Counted from the stretch's first letter, positions 29,397 to 40,085 are shown. The stretch is 64,000 bases of DNA from Akkermansiaceae bacterium (GCA_903878115.1 CAIRGO010000057.1:44727-108726); one strand, 5' to 3'. Notes: generated by a model not told the origin, from the letters alone. Program-made: numbers and translations.

Positions 29397-29846
29397 TCAA
29401 TCCATCTCTCCTTGCTTGCGCATTTCCTCAAGAGTGTCGGAAACATCGGGCAATGATTTCCATAACGCGGGCACCATAAATATAGGGCACTGCGCACGCA
29501 CCGCGAGGGCGATACAATCGCTGGGTCGGGCATCTAACTCGACAATTTTTTTCTCTTGAATTTCATTTTCCGCCTGAAAAATCAATCGAGCATAATATAC
29601 ATCATCAGTCATGCTTACAATCACCACGCGCAATAACTTGCCACCAAATGCCTCCATTGCCATCAAGAACAAATCATGGGTCAGTGGTCGGTCTGGTGCC
29701 TGACCAGCAAGCACGGCATTGATCGAATTTCCGATCGCAGGGTCGATGTAAAAAAAGATCACCTTTTTGCCATTGCCCAAAAACACCGCGCATCCCGCTT
29801 GGGTGGGCAGTAAGGCAATTGGTTCTACGCGGACTAAATCAGGCAT
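29397..29846 (-). CDS. Bifunctional nuclease (BFN/DUF151) family protein
   Basis: 'RPLTHDLFLMAMEAFGGKLLRVVIVSMTDDVYYARLIF...ELDARPSDCIALAVRAQCPIFM'. Confidence 0.88.
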   Translation of the reverse strand: MPDLVRVEPIALLPTQAGCAVFLGNGKKVIFFYIDPAIGNSINAVLAGQAPDRPLTHDLFLMAMEAFGGKLLRVVIVSMTDDVYYARLIFQAENEIQEKKIVELDARPSDCIALAVRAQCPIFMVPALWKSLPDVSDTLEEMRKQGEMD

Positions 29847-29928
29847 ATTGTTACGTGTTCATAACTGACGAATTCTTGGCCACTGCGCAATGTTTTTATT
29901 GGTTACGTGATTTTTCATCTTAGCAAAA

Positions 29929-31659
29929 TTACTCGATGCGCAGGCTTGCAGGCTTCTCACCTACCACCACGTGACCAAGATTTTTTCCAGAATCGTCGAC
30001 GATCAAAAATGTCTGACCCGAAAAAGTATGAATCAATCCGCGACTAGCACCAGCCAAGACACGTTCTTCATGACGCTCCCCATTTGCGTCTAACCGAACA
30101 AGATGAATTGGCTTTTGGCGGGAATTGGAAAAGAGCACGGTTACTTGTTTCGTAGTCGGCTTTGTGAACGGCGGACTGACATTCGAAATGGGAATAAAAG
30201 TCAATTCCGCCTCGGGCTTAAACGTGCTAATGCCGGGCTCGGTTTCATGAATTGGCGCCATATTTTTCGGCACCAATGAGCGCATCTCGGCTAATTGCGC
30301 TGAATGTTCGGCTTTAGGTGCTAGATTATTCCATTCATAGGGGTCTGTTTGAATGTCATAGAGTTCCTCATCTCCGCCTTGGTAGTGAATGTAGCGCCAA
30401 CGCTCGGTGCTAAGCGCGAAGCTTTCTGGATGGTTAAGATGGGTCACTGCGGCATGCTTCCACGGAGTTGCAGGATCACGTAACAATGGTGTGAGTTTAT
30501 TACCAGTATTGTTAGCTTTGTCGGGTAGCCCACACAGATCTGTTAGAGTCGGATAGAGATCGACAAGGCCAACAGGTTGTTTGCAGATCGAGCCAGCTAC
30601 CGTGCCGTCTGGCAGTCCAGGCGCACCTTTTGGGACACGAATGATAAGCGGAACGCGAGCGCAAATTCGCCAAGCAGAGAATTTTTGCCAATGTTCTTTC
30701 TCGCCAAGATGCCAACCGTGATCACTCCACAGTACCACGATTGTATTGTCCTTATGTGGGCTGCGTTCTAGTGCATCTAGCACACGGCCCAGCATTGCAT
30801 CAGCATAATAAATCGATGCTAGATACGCCTGAATACCCTGCTTCCATTGGTTCTGAATTTGGATGTGAGCAAAATATCGATTCCGCGCCAATTTTTGCCC
30901 AGCAGGCGGCAAGTCCTCCACATCATCGGCTTTGTAGCCCGGCCCAGGTTGAATGCTTTCTAACGGGAAAGGCTCGAAGTATTTTTTCGGCACAAACCAC
31001 GGTTCATGCGGACGGTAAATGCCGCAGGCGAGAAAAAATGGTTTGTCGTGCTTGCGTTGAAGTTGTTCGTCGATCCACTTTGTCACCAACCAATCGCCGC
31101 CGTATTGCTCATCTGTCACATCCAGCGCGGCCCAATCTGTCTCGCTGTATTGCCACGGACCAGCGCGCGGTAAATTGATTGGTCGATTCGGTGGTTCAAA
31201 GGTTTTGGGAAATGGATTGTCGCCCTCTTTCGCTGGGTAGTAATCATCCCACGATGGAGGATCAATGACGTAGTGCAGAATTTTTCCCGATCCTGCGGAC
31301 CAGTATCCGTTGTTCGAAAAATAGCGTGGCAATAATTCCGCTTGTGGCTGCACTTCGCGTAGCTTCTGCATGTTATCATAAAGCCCCGAGCGATAGGGCG
31401 CTAAGCCGCTCATGATTGCAGCGCGCGATGGATTGCAGGAAGCACCCGCGCAGTAAGCATTCGTGAACAACACGCCACTCGCCGCAAGGCGATCCATATT
31501 CGGCGTTTTCGTTTGTGGATGACCACCCAAACAACCAATCCAATCGTTGAGATCATCGATCGCGATAAACAACACATTCGGTTTCTTCGCAACTTCAACG
31601 GAATTTGCCTGACCGCAAAGAACAAAAAAAGTAAGGAGCGCGGTAAATACTATGTTCAT
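29929..31659 (-). CDS. Secreted sulfatase
   Basis: 'NVLFIAIDDLNDWIGCLGGHPQTKTPNMDRLA', fGly motif CNPSR, 'VVLWSDHGWHLGEKEHWQKFSAW'. Confidence 0.95.
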   Translation of the reverse strand: MNIVFTALLTFFVLCGQANSVEVAKKPNVLFIAIDDLNDWIGCLGGHPQTKTPNMDRLAASGVLFTNAYCAGASCNPSRAAIMSGLAPYRSGLYDNMQKLREVQPQAELLPRYFSNNGYWSAGSGKILHYVIDPPSWDDYYPAKEGDNPFPKTFEPPNRPINLPRAGPWQYSETDWAALDVTDEQYGGDWLVTKWIDEQLQRKHDKPFFLACGIYRPHEPWFVPKKYFEPFPLESIQPGPGYKADDVEDLPPAGQKLARNRYFAHIQIQNQWKQGIQAYLASIYYADAMLGRVLDALERSPHKDNTIVVLWSDHGWHLGEKEHWQKFSAWRICARVPLIIRVPKGAPGLPDGTVAGSICKQPVGLVDLYPTLTDLCGLPDKANNTGNKLTPLLRDPATPWKHAAVTHLNHPESFALSTERWRYIHYQGGDEELYDIQTDPYEWNNLAPKAEHSAQLAEMRSLVPKNMAPIHETEPGISTFKPEAELTFIPISNVSPPFTKPTTKQVTVLFSNSRQKPIHLVRLDANGERHEERVLAGASRGLIHTFSGQTFLIVDDSGKNLGHVVVGEKPASLRIE

Positions 31660-31695
31660 AGGAGTTTTAGTAATTCTGTTTGCATGACATAAAGT

Positions 31696-32091
31696 TTACT
31701 GAGCTCCCATTGTATTTAGTATTTGGAACAGCGGCAGAAAACAGGCCATTAGAATGATAGCTGCATAAATACTTGCAACTACAGCTATCACCCCTAACAA
31801 ATAAAACGAAGCAGTAAGATTCTTCATGGCCATCGTCGCAATAGCTAGCAGTGGCAACAATCCTGAAAAACCAATGAAAAAATATTTCCCCTGGAATATG
31901 AGCTGCGAAATGATTGGCAATTCTGCGTCACCCATCTCGCTAAGTATCATTCTCATCCCCGGCGCCATGATCGCACTAGTTAGTAACGGTCCAATACAAA
32001 TCGTCACCACGATCATCACCATGGCAAAACGAATCGCTTTACCCATCTGATAAACTCTTCCGTATAGTAACTCGGCTTCAATATCTTTCAT
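31696..32091 (-). CDS. Hypothetical membrane protein
   Basis: 131 aa, several hydrophobic helices. Confidence 0.5.
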   Translation of the reverse strand: MKDIEAELLYGRVYQMGKAIRFAMVMIVVTICIGPLLTSAIMAPGMRMILSEMGDAELPIISQLIFQGKYFFIGFSGLLPLLAIATMAMKNLTASFYLLGVIAVVASIYAAIILMACFLPLFQILNTMGAQ

Positions 32092-32100
32092 ATAATTTTG

Positions 32101-33051
32101 TTAGGTGGCTGGTGCAATTTTTTGAAGAAGTAGTGCTAAGAAAAACGCAATGAATGGCATGCCTGGCAAGAACAAGTCATGAGGTTCATATCCTTTCAGG
32201 CTTTCAAGATTCACTACATACAATATGCCGTCAACCAAGGCAATCCCAGCTAGTAAAAGCGATACGCGTGTCGATACGCTGATATTCTTGCGGGCCACGG
32301 CATGCCATGTCCACAGCGCAAACGGGATCACGCCGAGCAAACTAGTAAATGGCAAATCCTTGGCAATGATGCTTAGCATCGCTCCACATGTATGAGTAAA
32401 TATAGGGAAAAATAATAACAAAACGGCAATCAATTTTGTTTTTCCTTCAAGCTCTTTTCTAGATTCATATCTTGCTAACAAGGAAATGCCAGCAATGTAA
32501 CAACACATGCCAAGCATCGGCCATAATAAGAATATAATCATGTTTCTATCAATCTCATCAACAATGGAATAAATATCCCACCTGTTGTAACTGACCGCAA
32601 TGTAACCTAATAAATACAAACACGCTCGACAAGAGCCCATCACCCAAATTGCCAAGGGTGTTTTTTTATGAATTAATGTGTAAATGACCACTAGGATCGT
32701 GATCATCGCTGCGACAGCAATTTCCATGCTGCCCTCTAGCCACAACAGAAAATAAGCACTGAGAAACAGAGCGATCGCGATCAATAAATAGGTGATTCGA
32801 CTAAACAAACCCGAGGGAATCGCCCGCTCGGGACGATGCTCTTTGTCCCATACAAAATCCATCCAATCATTCAAAAAATTCCCCGCTATATACAAAAACG
32901 CCGCAGCCAAGCAGATGACGTAATATTTATCTGCTCGCTCATTCTCTGGGTAATAACCAAAAATCAACATCATCAACCACACGCTGCACATCACGCTCGG
33001 CACATTGGCAATGCGAGAGGTAGCAAGAAGGGCTCGGAGATGAGGATTCAT
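32101..33051 (-). CDS. UbiA-like prenyltransferase family membrane protein
   Basis: 'NFLNDWMDFVWDKEHRPERAIPSG' resembles the UbiA NDxxDxxxD...RP motif; polytopic. Confidence 0.8.
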   Translation of the reverse strand: MNPHLRALLATSRIANVPSVMCSVWLMMLIFGYYPENERADKYYVICLAAAFLYIAGNFLNDWMDFVWDKEHRPERAIPSGLFSRITYLLIAIALFLSAYFLLWLEGSMEIAVAAMITILVVIYTLIHKKTPLAIWVMGSCRACLYLLGYIAVSYNRWDIYSIVDEIDRNMIIFLLWPMLGMCCYIAGISLLARYESRKELEGKTKLIAVLLLFFPIFTHTCGAMLSIIAKDLPFTSLLGVIPFALWTWHAVARKNISVSTRVSLLLAGIALVDGILYVVNLESLKGYEPHDLFLPGMPFIAFFLALLLQKIAPAT

Positions 33052-33149
33052 GAGATTACTTAGGAAATACTCAATACTTTGAAAGTATGTCAGGCAAGGA
33101 TAATCGCCGTCACAGCAAGTTTTCCTGTTAAATTAGCGGCTAATTTTTC

Positions 33150-35381
33150 GTGCTTTCCTGTTTCGAAACTCTCGCTATAGTCTCGCTCATGCGCTGCACG
33201 TTACGCTTCCAAATTTTCGCTGTCATGATTGGTATGGCGGGATTATCTTGCGCACCTACTGCGCAGGCGCAAGCACCGATAACGCCGCCCACGCAGCCTG
33301 CTTTTGACCCCTCTGATGTCTATTTCCAAGGCTGGTTTTTCACTCGCGAGGCGGAAACACTGATGAAAGCGGGGCGTCACGCCGAAGCTCTTGAAAAACT
33401 TCGCAGCGCACAGAAATTTTTCCAAACGGTGAATAAATTTCACCCCGAATGGAGAAAGGAAATGGTCACTGGCAGACTTGATATCACCACCAAAGACATT
33501 GCTAGGGTCCTTCCTTTAGCGCAAGCTGACCAAAAGAAAAACGAAGTCGCAGTTGCCGAACTGGAGGGTGGTGCACGTATCCCGCTCAAACCAATGCCTC
33601 TTGTCGAACCAAACAACGATCCGAATGTAGCGATCGCGGATGCTCGTGTGCAGGCCCTAGAAGAAGAAGTAAAACGCTTGCGCAGTGCTCTCGCCTCGCC
33701 AGCAAATGGCAACTCGCGCGATGCCGCACGCGCTAGTGATTTGGAAAAACAACGCAACGACTTGAGTGCGCGTTTGAAAGAAAAACAGGCTTCTCTCGAC
33801 GCCATGCGTGCGCAGCTGGCCAATGTCCCAGTGCAATCAGAAATGGATCGCATGAGCGCACGTATCCGTTCCGTTGAGCAAGAACGTGATGCTATGGCGA
33901 TGGCGCTCACGGCAAGCCGCGGCGAGCAACTCAATTCTCTAGCAAAAATCAATACTCTTAGCGCCGACCTTCAAGTGATGCGCCAACAAGCTGCTGATTT
34001 GGAACGCAATCTCGCTACCGAGCGCAAGGTGTCTAACGAAGTCACCAAAGGTCAGCAGCAGCAATTAAAAGACCTGCAAACAGCTCTCAAACAGAAAGAC
34101 TCGGAAATCATCGCTGCGAACAATCGAGTGAGCGCCGTGCAAAAAGAACTCGCTGAAACGAAAGAAGCGTTTCAAGAATTACGCAAGGAGCGTGATGATC
34201 TGCTTTCCGAGCGCGATCACATGGCAGCGCTGTTAAAGCTAAGTGAAAGCGGTCGCATCCAGCAACTCATCGAGCAAAACATGGGTCTCGCTAAAGAACT
34301 ACGCGAGGCCAAAGAACGCGTCGCACGGATCGATAAGGACAATAACGATACCAAAGATGAATTGACTGATGCCCTTAGAGATTTGGCCATTACAAAATCG
34401 AAAATCATTAGCCTCCAATCCGAAAAACGCGCGCAAGATCAACGGCTTGCTGATTTGGAGATGCAACTCAAAGCGAGCGAAGAATCCATCGCTTCGGGCG
34501 AAGGCGCAGTGAATGATGAGGAAGCAGTCGCACTGCGCGATATCATCAAACGTCAACTGCGCGTGCAAGATCGACGCAAAAAGCAAGCTGCGCTATTGTT
34601 AGATGCCGCAAAGACCTCTACCGATCCAGAATCACTGGTGACCGAGGCTGTAACGATGATGACTGATGAGGAAATCGCTCTTACCGATGATGAACAAAAA
34701 ATCATCGAGGACCGTCACGTCGATGGCGAGATTTATTCTCCCTTCCGCAACAGCAAAGAGAAAGTCGGCATTGCGACTAACGACATGCAGGAGCAAATCG
34801 AGAACTACACCAAAGCCGCTGTGCGAGCCTTTAGTTCTCAGCGGGTCACTGCCTCGCGCGAGGTGTTAGAAATGATTCTCGATCTTCACCCTGGGCATGT
34901 GCCGACGATGACAAAACTAGGCATCGTGGAAATGCGTCTGGATGACCCACTCGCTGCCACTAACATTCTTCGCCGCGCAGTGGAAATGGATGAAAGTCAA
35001 CCGTTGCCCCATCGCTTATTAGGTCTCGCACTTTATAAAACAGGTGATCTTCCCGCAGCCGAAGCATCATTGCGCCGTGCTACTGAAATCGACCCGAATG
35101 ACTATGCGGGGCAAACCATTCTTGGTAACACGCTATTCCGCATGAATCGAAATGAAGAAGCAGAAATCGTCTATAAAAAAGCCGTTGAGCTAAATCCTCA
35201 ATCAATGGAGGCGCTTCATAATCTAGCAGTCCTCTGCCATCGTGCTGGACGAGACAAAGAAGCATGGAGTTACTATCAAAAAGCCTTGGAAAATGGCGCC
35301 CAGCCAAACCCCAAACTTGAATCAGAAATCCCCGAAAAAGCCAAACAAGCGATTGAAACCGTGACTACCAAAACGGAGTGA
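33150..35381 (+). CDS. Secreted coiled-coil plus TPR protein (start possibly 33189)
   Basis: Signal sequence, long heptad-rich region, C-terminal TPRs 'PLPHRLLGLALYKTGDLPAAEASLRRATEIDPND'. Confidence 0.85.
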   Translation: MLSCFETLAIVSLMRCTLRFQIFAVMIGMAGLSCAPTAQAQAPITPPTQPAFDPSDVYFQGWFFTREAETLMKAGRHAEALEKLRSAQKFFQTVNKFHPEWRKEMVTGRLDITTKDIARVLPLAQADQKKNEVAVAELEGGARIPLKPMPLVEPNNDPNVAIADARVQALEEEVKRLRSALASPANGNSRDAARASDLEKQRNDLSARLKEKQASLDAMRAQLANVPVQSEMDRMSARIRSVEQERDAMAMALTASRGEQLNSLAKINTLSADLQVMRQQAADLERNLATERKVSNEVTKGQQQQLKDLQTALKQKDSEIIAANNRVSAVQKELAETKEAFQELRKERDDLLSERDHMAALLKLSESGRIQQLIEQNMGLAKELREAKERVARIDKDNNDTKDELTDALRDLAITKSKIISLQSEKRAQDQRLADLEMQLKASEESIASGEGAVNDEEAVALRDIIKRQLRVQDRRKKQAALLLDAAKTSTDPESLVTEAVTMMTDEEIALTDDEQKIIEDRHVDGEIYSPFRNSKEKVGIATNDMQEQIENYTKAAVRAFSSQRVTASREVLEMILDLHPGHVPTMTKLGIVEMRLDDPLAATNILRRAVEMDESQPLPHRLLGLALYKTGDLPAAEASLRRATEIDPNDYAGQTILGNTLFRMNRNEEAEIVYKKAVELNPQSMEALHNLAVLCHRAGRDKEAWSYYQKALENGAQPNPKLESEIPEKAKQAIETVTTKTE

Positions 35382-35387
35382 TTTGAG

Positions 35388-36770
35388 TTAGGCATCGTTT
35401 ACACACGGCGTGCCGTATAAGGTAAATCCTGTGGAGCGCTCGATTTTCACATCAAACATTTTCCCAGCAAAGCGATCAATGTCGCCCTCGAACACGACAA
35501 TGCGATTTTGGCTCGTGCGACCAGATAAACGTTCTTCTTTGTAACGGGATGTCCCTTCGCAGAGAATTTGCGCCTGCGTGCCGACGAGTTCCGCGTGCTG
35601 ACGCATGCAGATTTCATTAACAGCAGCTAGCAGAATTTGATTGCGCTCTTCCTTCACATTTTCTTCAAGCTGCCCATCCATCTCCGCCGCTGGTGTATTC
35701 CGACGTTTGGAATATCGAAAAATAAATGCATTGGCAAATTCCACCTGCCGCACAGTATCCAATGTCGCTTGAAAATCATCGTCTGTTTCGGTGGGAAAGC
35801 CGACGATGATATCGGTGGTGATCGCCAGATCTTTTCGCACAGCTTTCATTTTGTCGCAAATTTCCACAAATTTCTCATGGCGATACGGGCGACGCATCAA
35901 TTTTAAAATCCGATCCGATCCGCTTTGCATCGGGAAATGAATGTGCGAACACAACTTCGGCAACTCGGCAAATGCATTCACTAGATCGTCACGAAATCCA
36001 ATCGGATGTGGCGAGACGAAGCGGATACGATCCAAACCTGGCACTTCATGTACCGCTTCTAATAATTGCACAAATGGTGACTTACCGCCGACGATAGGAA
36101 ACTCTGTGCGACCGTATAGATTGACGATTTGACCTAACAAATTAACCTCGCGCACTCCGCCATCAACCAAGCGTTTTACTTCATCCACCACATCCGCAAT
36201 CGAGCGACTGCGCTCATGACCACGCGTATCGGGTACGATGCAAAACGAACACCGCATATTGCATCCTTGCATGATTGACACAAAAGCGCTGATCTCGCGT
36301 GGCTTAACAAGGTGATCGCGGATGGTGTTTTGTGAACCCGCTTCCTCCTCCACATCGCAGACGTTTTCGCCTTTCATGGCGAGCGCTGGGTTGTCCATAC
36401 GCGCCTCCATTCTGCGCTTCAAAATTTCATCCACATAGGAAAATACCTTGTGATATTTCTGCGTGCCCACCACTACATCAAGATGCGGGATTTGGGAAAA
36501 TAATTCACTGCCGCGTGATTGCGCCATGCAGCCCATGAAGCCATAAACAACATGTGGTTTGGTGCGACGAATCTTGCCCATTTTATTCATCTTCCCCAGC
36601 GCCTTTTGCTCTGCCTGATCGCGCACGGAACAAGTATTCACAAGAATCGCATCTGCTTCGTGCTCATCGCTGGTCAAGGTGTAACCACCCTCCGAGAACA
36701 TCCGCGCTACCTGTTCGGTATCGCGTTCGTTCATCTGACAACCATAGGTTTTAAAATAGACTTTCGGCAT
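35388..36770 (-). CDS. miaB: tRNA-2-methylthio-N6-dimethylallyladenosine synthase MiaB
   Basis: 'VYFKTYGCQMNERDTE', 'VNTCSVRDQAEQK', radical SAM 'MQGCNMRCSFCIVPDTRG', 'LGQIVNLYG', C-terminal TRAM domain. Confidence 0.96.
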   Translation of the reverse strand: MPKVYFKTYGCQMNERDTEQVARMFSEGGYTLTSDEHEADAILVNTCSVRDQAEQKALGKMNKMGKIRRTKPHVVYGFMGCMAQSRGSELFSQIPHLDVVVGTQKYHKVFSYVDEILKRRMEARMDNPALAMKGENVCDVEEEAGSQNTIRDHLVKPREISAFVSIMQGCNMRCSFCIVPDTRGHERSRSIADVVDEVKRLVDGGVREVNLLGQIVNLYGRTEFPIVGGKSPFVQLLEAVHEVPGLDRIRFVSPHPIGFRDDLVNAFAELPKLCSHIHFPMQSGSDRILKLMRRPYRHEKFVEICDKMKAVRKDLAITTDIIVGFPTETDDDFQATLDTVRQVEFANAFIFRYSKRRNTPAAEMDGQLEENVKEERNQILLAAVNEICMRQHAELVGTQAQILCEGTSRYKEERLSGRTSQNRIVVFEGDIDRFAGKMFDVKIERSTGFTLYGTPCVNDA

Positions 36771-36897
36771 GTGCTTGGCGCACTCTGCCCCATCATGGCC
36801 CATCTGGCAAGCTAGGAGTATGTAGAGAAAGCCGTGTCAATTTTTACAAAGCCTTTACGTTATTGACTGGCGTATTGATTTATGATCATATGTAGAT

Positions 36898-37410
36898 ATG
36901 AAAAATCGCTTGATGAAATTCTTAGTATTGTTTTTTTCCATTACCGCAGTGAGCGCCTATGTGTGGCATGCCTCGCAGCGTAAGCAAACAACAGCTCTCC
37001 AGTCGACTCCTGACAATACAGAGAACGTTGATGGACTGATACTCTCTGGTTCAAAATCAGCGGCAGTATTTCGACAAGAAGATGCAAAAGAATTGTTAGA
37101 AGATCGAGGAAACGAAGCACCATTGCCGGCACCCGTTGAAGCATCTGTTATTTCTGATGAGGAAGTGAAAAGAACTCGCGACAACATGCTGCGTTCTTCC
37201 AAGTCCGGACTGGTCATGAGCGAAGAAGATGTGCGAAAAATGTTAGAGAAAAGAGCTGAGTCACCGCAAAATCCACCGGGTGCAGGCGAACTAGCCCCCT
37301 CAAGCAAATCCATGAGAATCGCAAGCCCTGAAGAAGTAAAAGAGCTTGCTGAAAAGGTGAAGCAGTTGGATCAGCAGCAAAATAAAGATCAACAACAGGA
37401 ACAAAAATAA
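36898..37410 (+). CDS. Hypothetical small protein with N-terminal signal/TM and three internal 'SSKS...EEDVxxLxxxR' repeats
   Basis: GSKSAAVFRQEDAKELLEDR / SSKSGLVMSEEDVRKMLEKR / SSKSMRIASPEEVKELAEKV; stop overlaps the next gene's start. Confidence 0.65.
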   Translation: MKNRLMKFLVLFFSITAVSAYVWHASQRKQTTALQSTPDNTENVDGLILSGSKSAAVFRQEDAKELLEDRGNEAPLPAPVEASVISDEEVKRTRDNMLRSSKSGLVMSEEDVRKMLEKRAESPQNPPGAGELAPSSKSMRIASPEEVKELAEKVKQLDQQQNKDQQQEQK

Positions 37411-38189
37411 TGATCTTGAACGCGCTTTATTTTTTCGCGGCACCGCTGTTGAGCTTTGTCATTCTATTGGCAATTTTTTCTCCGTTAGAAAAATATTTTC
37501 CCGCTCGTGTGCAGAAGTTTTTTCGCCCTGCATGGTTCACTGATTTATGTTTTTTCTTGGGGCAATACCTCATTTGGGGCGCTCTCGTTTTTGCTGCATT
37601 GGCGTTTCTAGCGCCGTGGATCATGGGCCTTGTTCCTGCGTCCTTTCGCTCTATCGTTCACACGCAAGCATGGTGGTTGCAGGCGATTGAAATTATTTTA
37701 CTTAGTGATTTATTCATCTACTGGGGTCATCGCATCCAGCATCGCGTCCCGTTTCTCTGGCGTTTCCATGCGGTGCATCACAGTGCCGAGCATCTGGACT
37801 GGTTAGCCGCACATCGCGAGCATCCACTCGACACCATCTATACGGTTGGACTGATTAACCTGCCTGCATTTTTGTTAGGATTCGATCTCTCGACTTTAGC
37901 AGCTTTCACCGCATTTCGAGGAATATGGGCGATCTACATTCATTCCAATGTGCGCTTGCCACTTGGTCCATTACGCATGCTCATCGGCGCTCCTGAACTG
38001 CATCACTGGCATCATGCGAAAGAGCGTTTTGCCGGCAATTATGCTAACCTTTCGCCGTTGATGGATTTGCTCTTTGGCACCTATCGACATCCCGATAATG
38101 AACCGACCGAGCTCGGTCTTGCTGAACCATTTCCGCGCAGTTACCTAGGGCAACTGATGCATCCACTGATGCCAAAAAAGAAAAAATAA
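37410..38189 (+). CDS. Sterol desaturase / fatty acid hydroxylase family protein
   Basis: His clusters 'HRIQH', 'HAVHHSAEH', 'HHWHH', polytopic. Confidence 0.9.
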   Translation: MILNALYFFAAPLLSFVILLAIFSPLEKYFPARVQKFFRPAWFTDLCFFLGQYLIWGALVFAALAFLAPWIMGLVPASFRSIVHTQAWWLQAIEIILLSDLFIYWGHRIQHRVPFLWRFHAVHHSAEHLDWLAAHREHPLDTIYTVGLINLPAFLLGFDLSTLAAFTAFRGIWAIYIHSNVRLPLGPLRMLIGAPELHHWHHAKERFAGNYANLSPLMDLLFGTYRHPDNEPTELGLAEPFPRSYLGQLMHPLMPKKKK

Positions 38190-38229
38190 ATCGTTAGATC
38201 GCAAATCTTGATCTATTGTTGACGATATT

Positions 38230-39153
38230 CTAACGTTTCTTTTTCAGTGCGGTAGCAATTTTTTCCAATTGCTCGGTATCGGGTGAGAGCTTGTGCTCTT
38301 GAGCAAAGGCCGCAAGTTCTTTGGCTCGTTTCGCTGCGTCCAATCCACAAGCCCACCAAAGTTTCGCATCACATTCCGCACAGAACACTAATGGTGCCGC
38401 ATCACTTTCATCCTGGTGATTGGCGCCGTTCATGCAGCATTCATAAGCAATGCAATGCTTCATGCCAAAAATGTGACCGGTCTCGTGAACTGCGACCTGC
38501 AATACTCTGCGCATAAAAATCTGTGCTTCCTTAATCGGATCGCCCATACGAGCAGTGGACCACACACCGACGCGTTCGACGAGTGACGCTTGACCAAAGA
38601 CAAAATTCCAATTTTTTCCCGGCCATAGATCAATATTGGTAATCGCGAGCACCGCAACGGCATCAGCAGGACGCAAGGGCTTTAGCAATTGATCCAGAAT
38701 GTAAGTAGTGAGTAACTGTCGTTGTCCCAAGAATGTATTTATACGCTGTGCGGCAGCGGGGAATTTATCGAGCCCCATCGTGGGTAAAAATTTCACGTCT
38801 AGGCCAAAAATGATCGCCATAAATTGTTGCAGCGTTTTGATCACCTTTGTTTGCTGCTCCGTGAAGTCTCCGATTTGTAGTAGATACACTTTCGTTCTTT
38901 CTGCGGTCGGTCTATTGGGATTAGTCGCGCGATACTCGGCGAAAGTTTGCCCTTGCTCAGGATGGCTTGTTAGCCAATCGTCGGAACCCGGCGTTTTCTT
39001 TTTTACGAACAGAGGAAGTATCCACTCCTTCTGCAATTCGTATGCTTGCCAATTGCTTTCGTCATCGCTTGCTGCAAGGAGTCTCCAGCCAAGGATGGAT
39101 GATGCTCCGCACAATAAACTTAGTTGCAGAAAATGACGACGATGGGTGTTCAT
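38230..39153 (-). CDS. Probable exported archaemetzincin-type metalloprotease
   Basis: 'HETGHIFGMKHC-IAYE-CCM-...-CAEC' matches HExxHxxGxxHC-x4-CxM-x16-CxxC; twin-Arg-like N-terminus 'HRRHFLQLSLLCGASSILG'. Confidence 0.82.
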   Translation of the reverse strand: MNTHRRHFLQLSLLCGASSILGWRLLAASDDESNWQAYELQKEWILPLFVKKKTPGSDDWLTSHPEQGQTFAEYRATNPNRPTAERTKVYLLQIGDFTEQQTKVIKTLQQFMAIIFGLDVKFLPTMGLDKFPAAAQRINTFLGQRQLLTTYILDQLLKPLRPADAVAVLAITNIDLWPGKNWNFVFGQASLVERVGVWSTARMGDPIKEAQIFMRRVLQVAVHETGHIFGMKHCIAYECCMNGANHQDESDAAPLVFCAECDAKLWWACGLDAAKRAKELAAFAQEHKLSPDTEQLEKIATALKKKR

Positions 39154-39319
39154 GTATTATGTAACGTCTAACGGGTACATATTCTTAGGTCAATTCGTAA
39201 CCTGAAATTCGCTCTAAGTTTTTTTCGTCTTCATCGTTTAGACCTTTGTGATAAAGTTTTTACTAAATGTATAGTAGTTAAATGATATCACCCAAAAATA
39301 ACTAATTGAAAAATCTATT

Positions 39320-39784
39320 ATGTCACGCCACAAAAAATACCTCACCGTTGATGAACCAGATCCCACTCTCGATATCTCATCGCTGATCGACGTTTGTTTT
39401 CTGCTATTGATTTACTTTATTGTCGCTACGACGATTCAGAAGAGTGAAGTAGACATTGTTCACAATCTTCCTACTAAGAGTAGCATCGATTCTGCCATGC
39501 CCTTGATCGAACCGCTATTTCTCAAAGTCGATGCACAGGGAGCCATCTATGCAGGGTCTAGTAATCGGCAACAATTGCTCGATACCGATCCAGAACTTCG
39601 TTCACTGCCGCTACTACAGGATGTGTTAAAATTATATGCATCCGGCGCGATCATGGCAGATAAAATACCACTCGTTCAATTATGGGTGGACGATGAAGCA
39701 AATCAACAACGTGTGATCGATGTTCTCAATGCTCTCGTTGGGGAAAAAATTCATTCTGTCGCAATTATTGATGTCGCAAGTTAA
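39320..39784 (+). CDS. ExbD/TolR-like biopolymer transport protein (no ExbB adjacent)
   Basis: 'DPTLDISSLIDVCFLLLIYFIVATTIQKSEVDIVHNLP'. Confidence 0.82.
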   Translation: MSRHKKYLTVDEPDPTLDISSLIDVCFLLLIYFIVATTIQKSEVDIVHNLPTKSSIDSAMPLIEPLFLKVDAQGAIYAGSSNRQQLLDTDPELRSLPLLQDVLKLYASGAIMADKIPLVQLWVDDEANQQRVIDVLNALVGEKIHSVAIIDVAS

Positions 39785-39877
39785 TCTCACCCTCACCAAT
39801 TTTTAGGAAAATGCTATGCAAACCTTTCCTTAGATGAATTTTCTCTTTGGCAACTTTCTGCATGCTGAAAATCCGCG

Positions 39878-40081
39878 TCAATCTTTCGTTCTTGTTGAAT
39901 TTAGATGCTTAGCTCCAAAGCCGATGACAGAACTAAAAACAGTAGGATCGTATCCGGATAGGTAGCCGAAGAACGAGAATAAGCCCGCCATTACAATGTA
40001 CTGCGCTAACGAAACACCTTGATTGTCAGCCTCACCTGTCAGTGGAGCACCGATGATGAAAAGACCAGAAATGATAATCAA
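39878..40081 (-). pseudogene. C-terminal remnant of a membrane protein, apparently truncated at the ISL3 left end
   Basis: ORF runs from the IS boundary: 'LFIIGAPLTGEADNQGVSLAQYIVMAGLFSFFGYLSGYDP'; no N-terminal portion identified. Confidence 0.45.
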
Positions 40082-40085
40082 ATCT

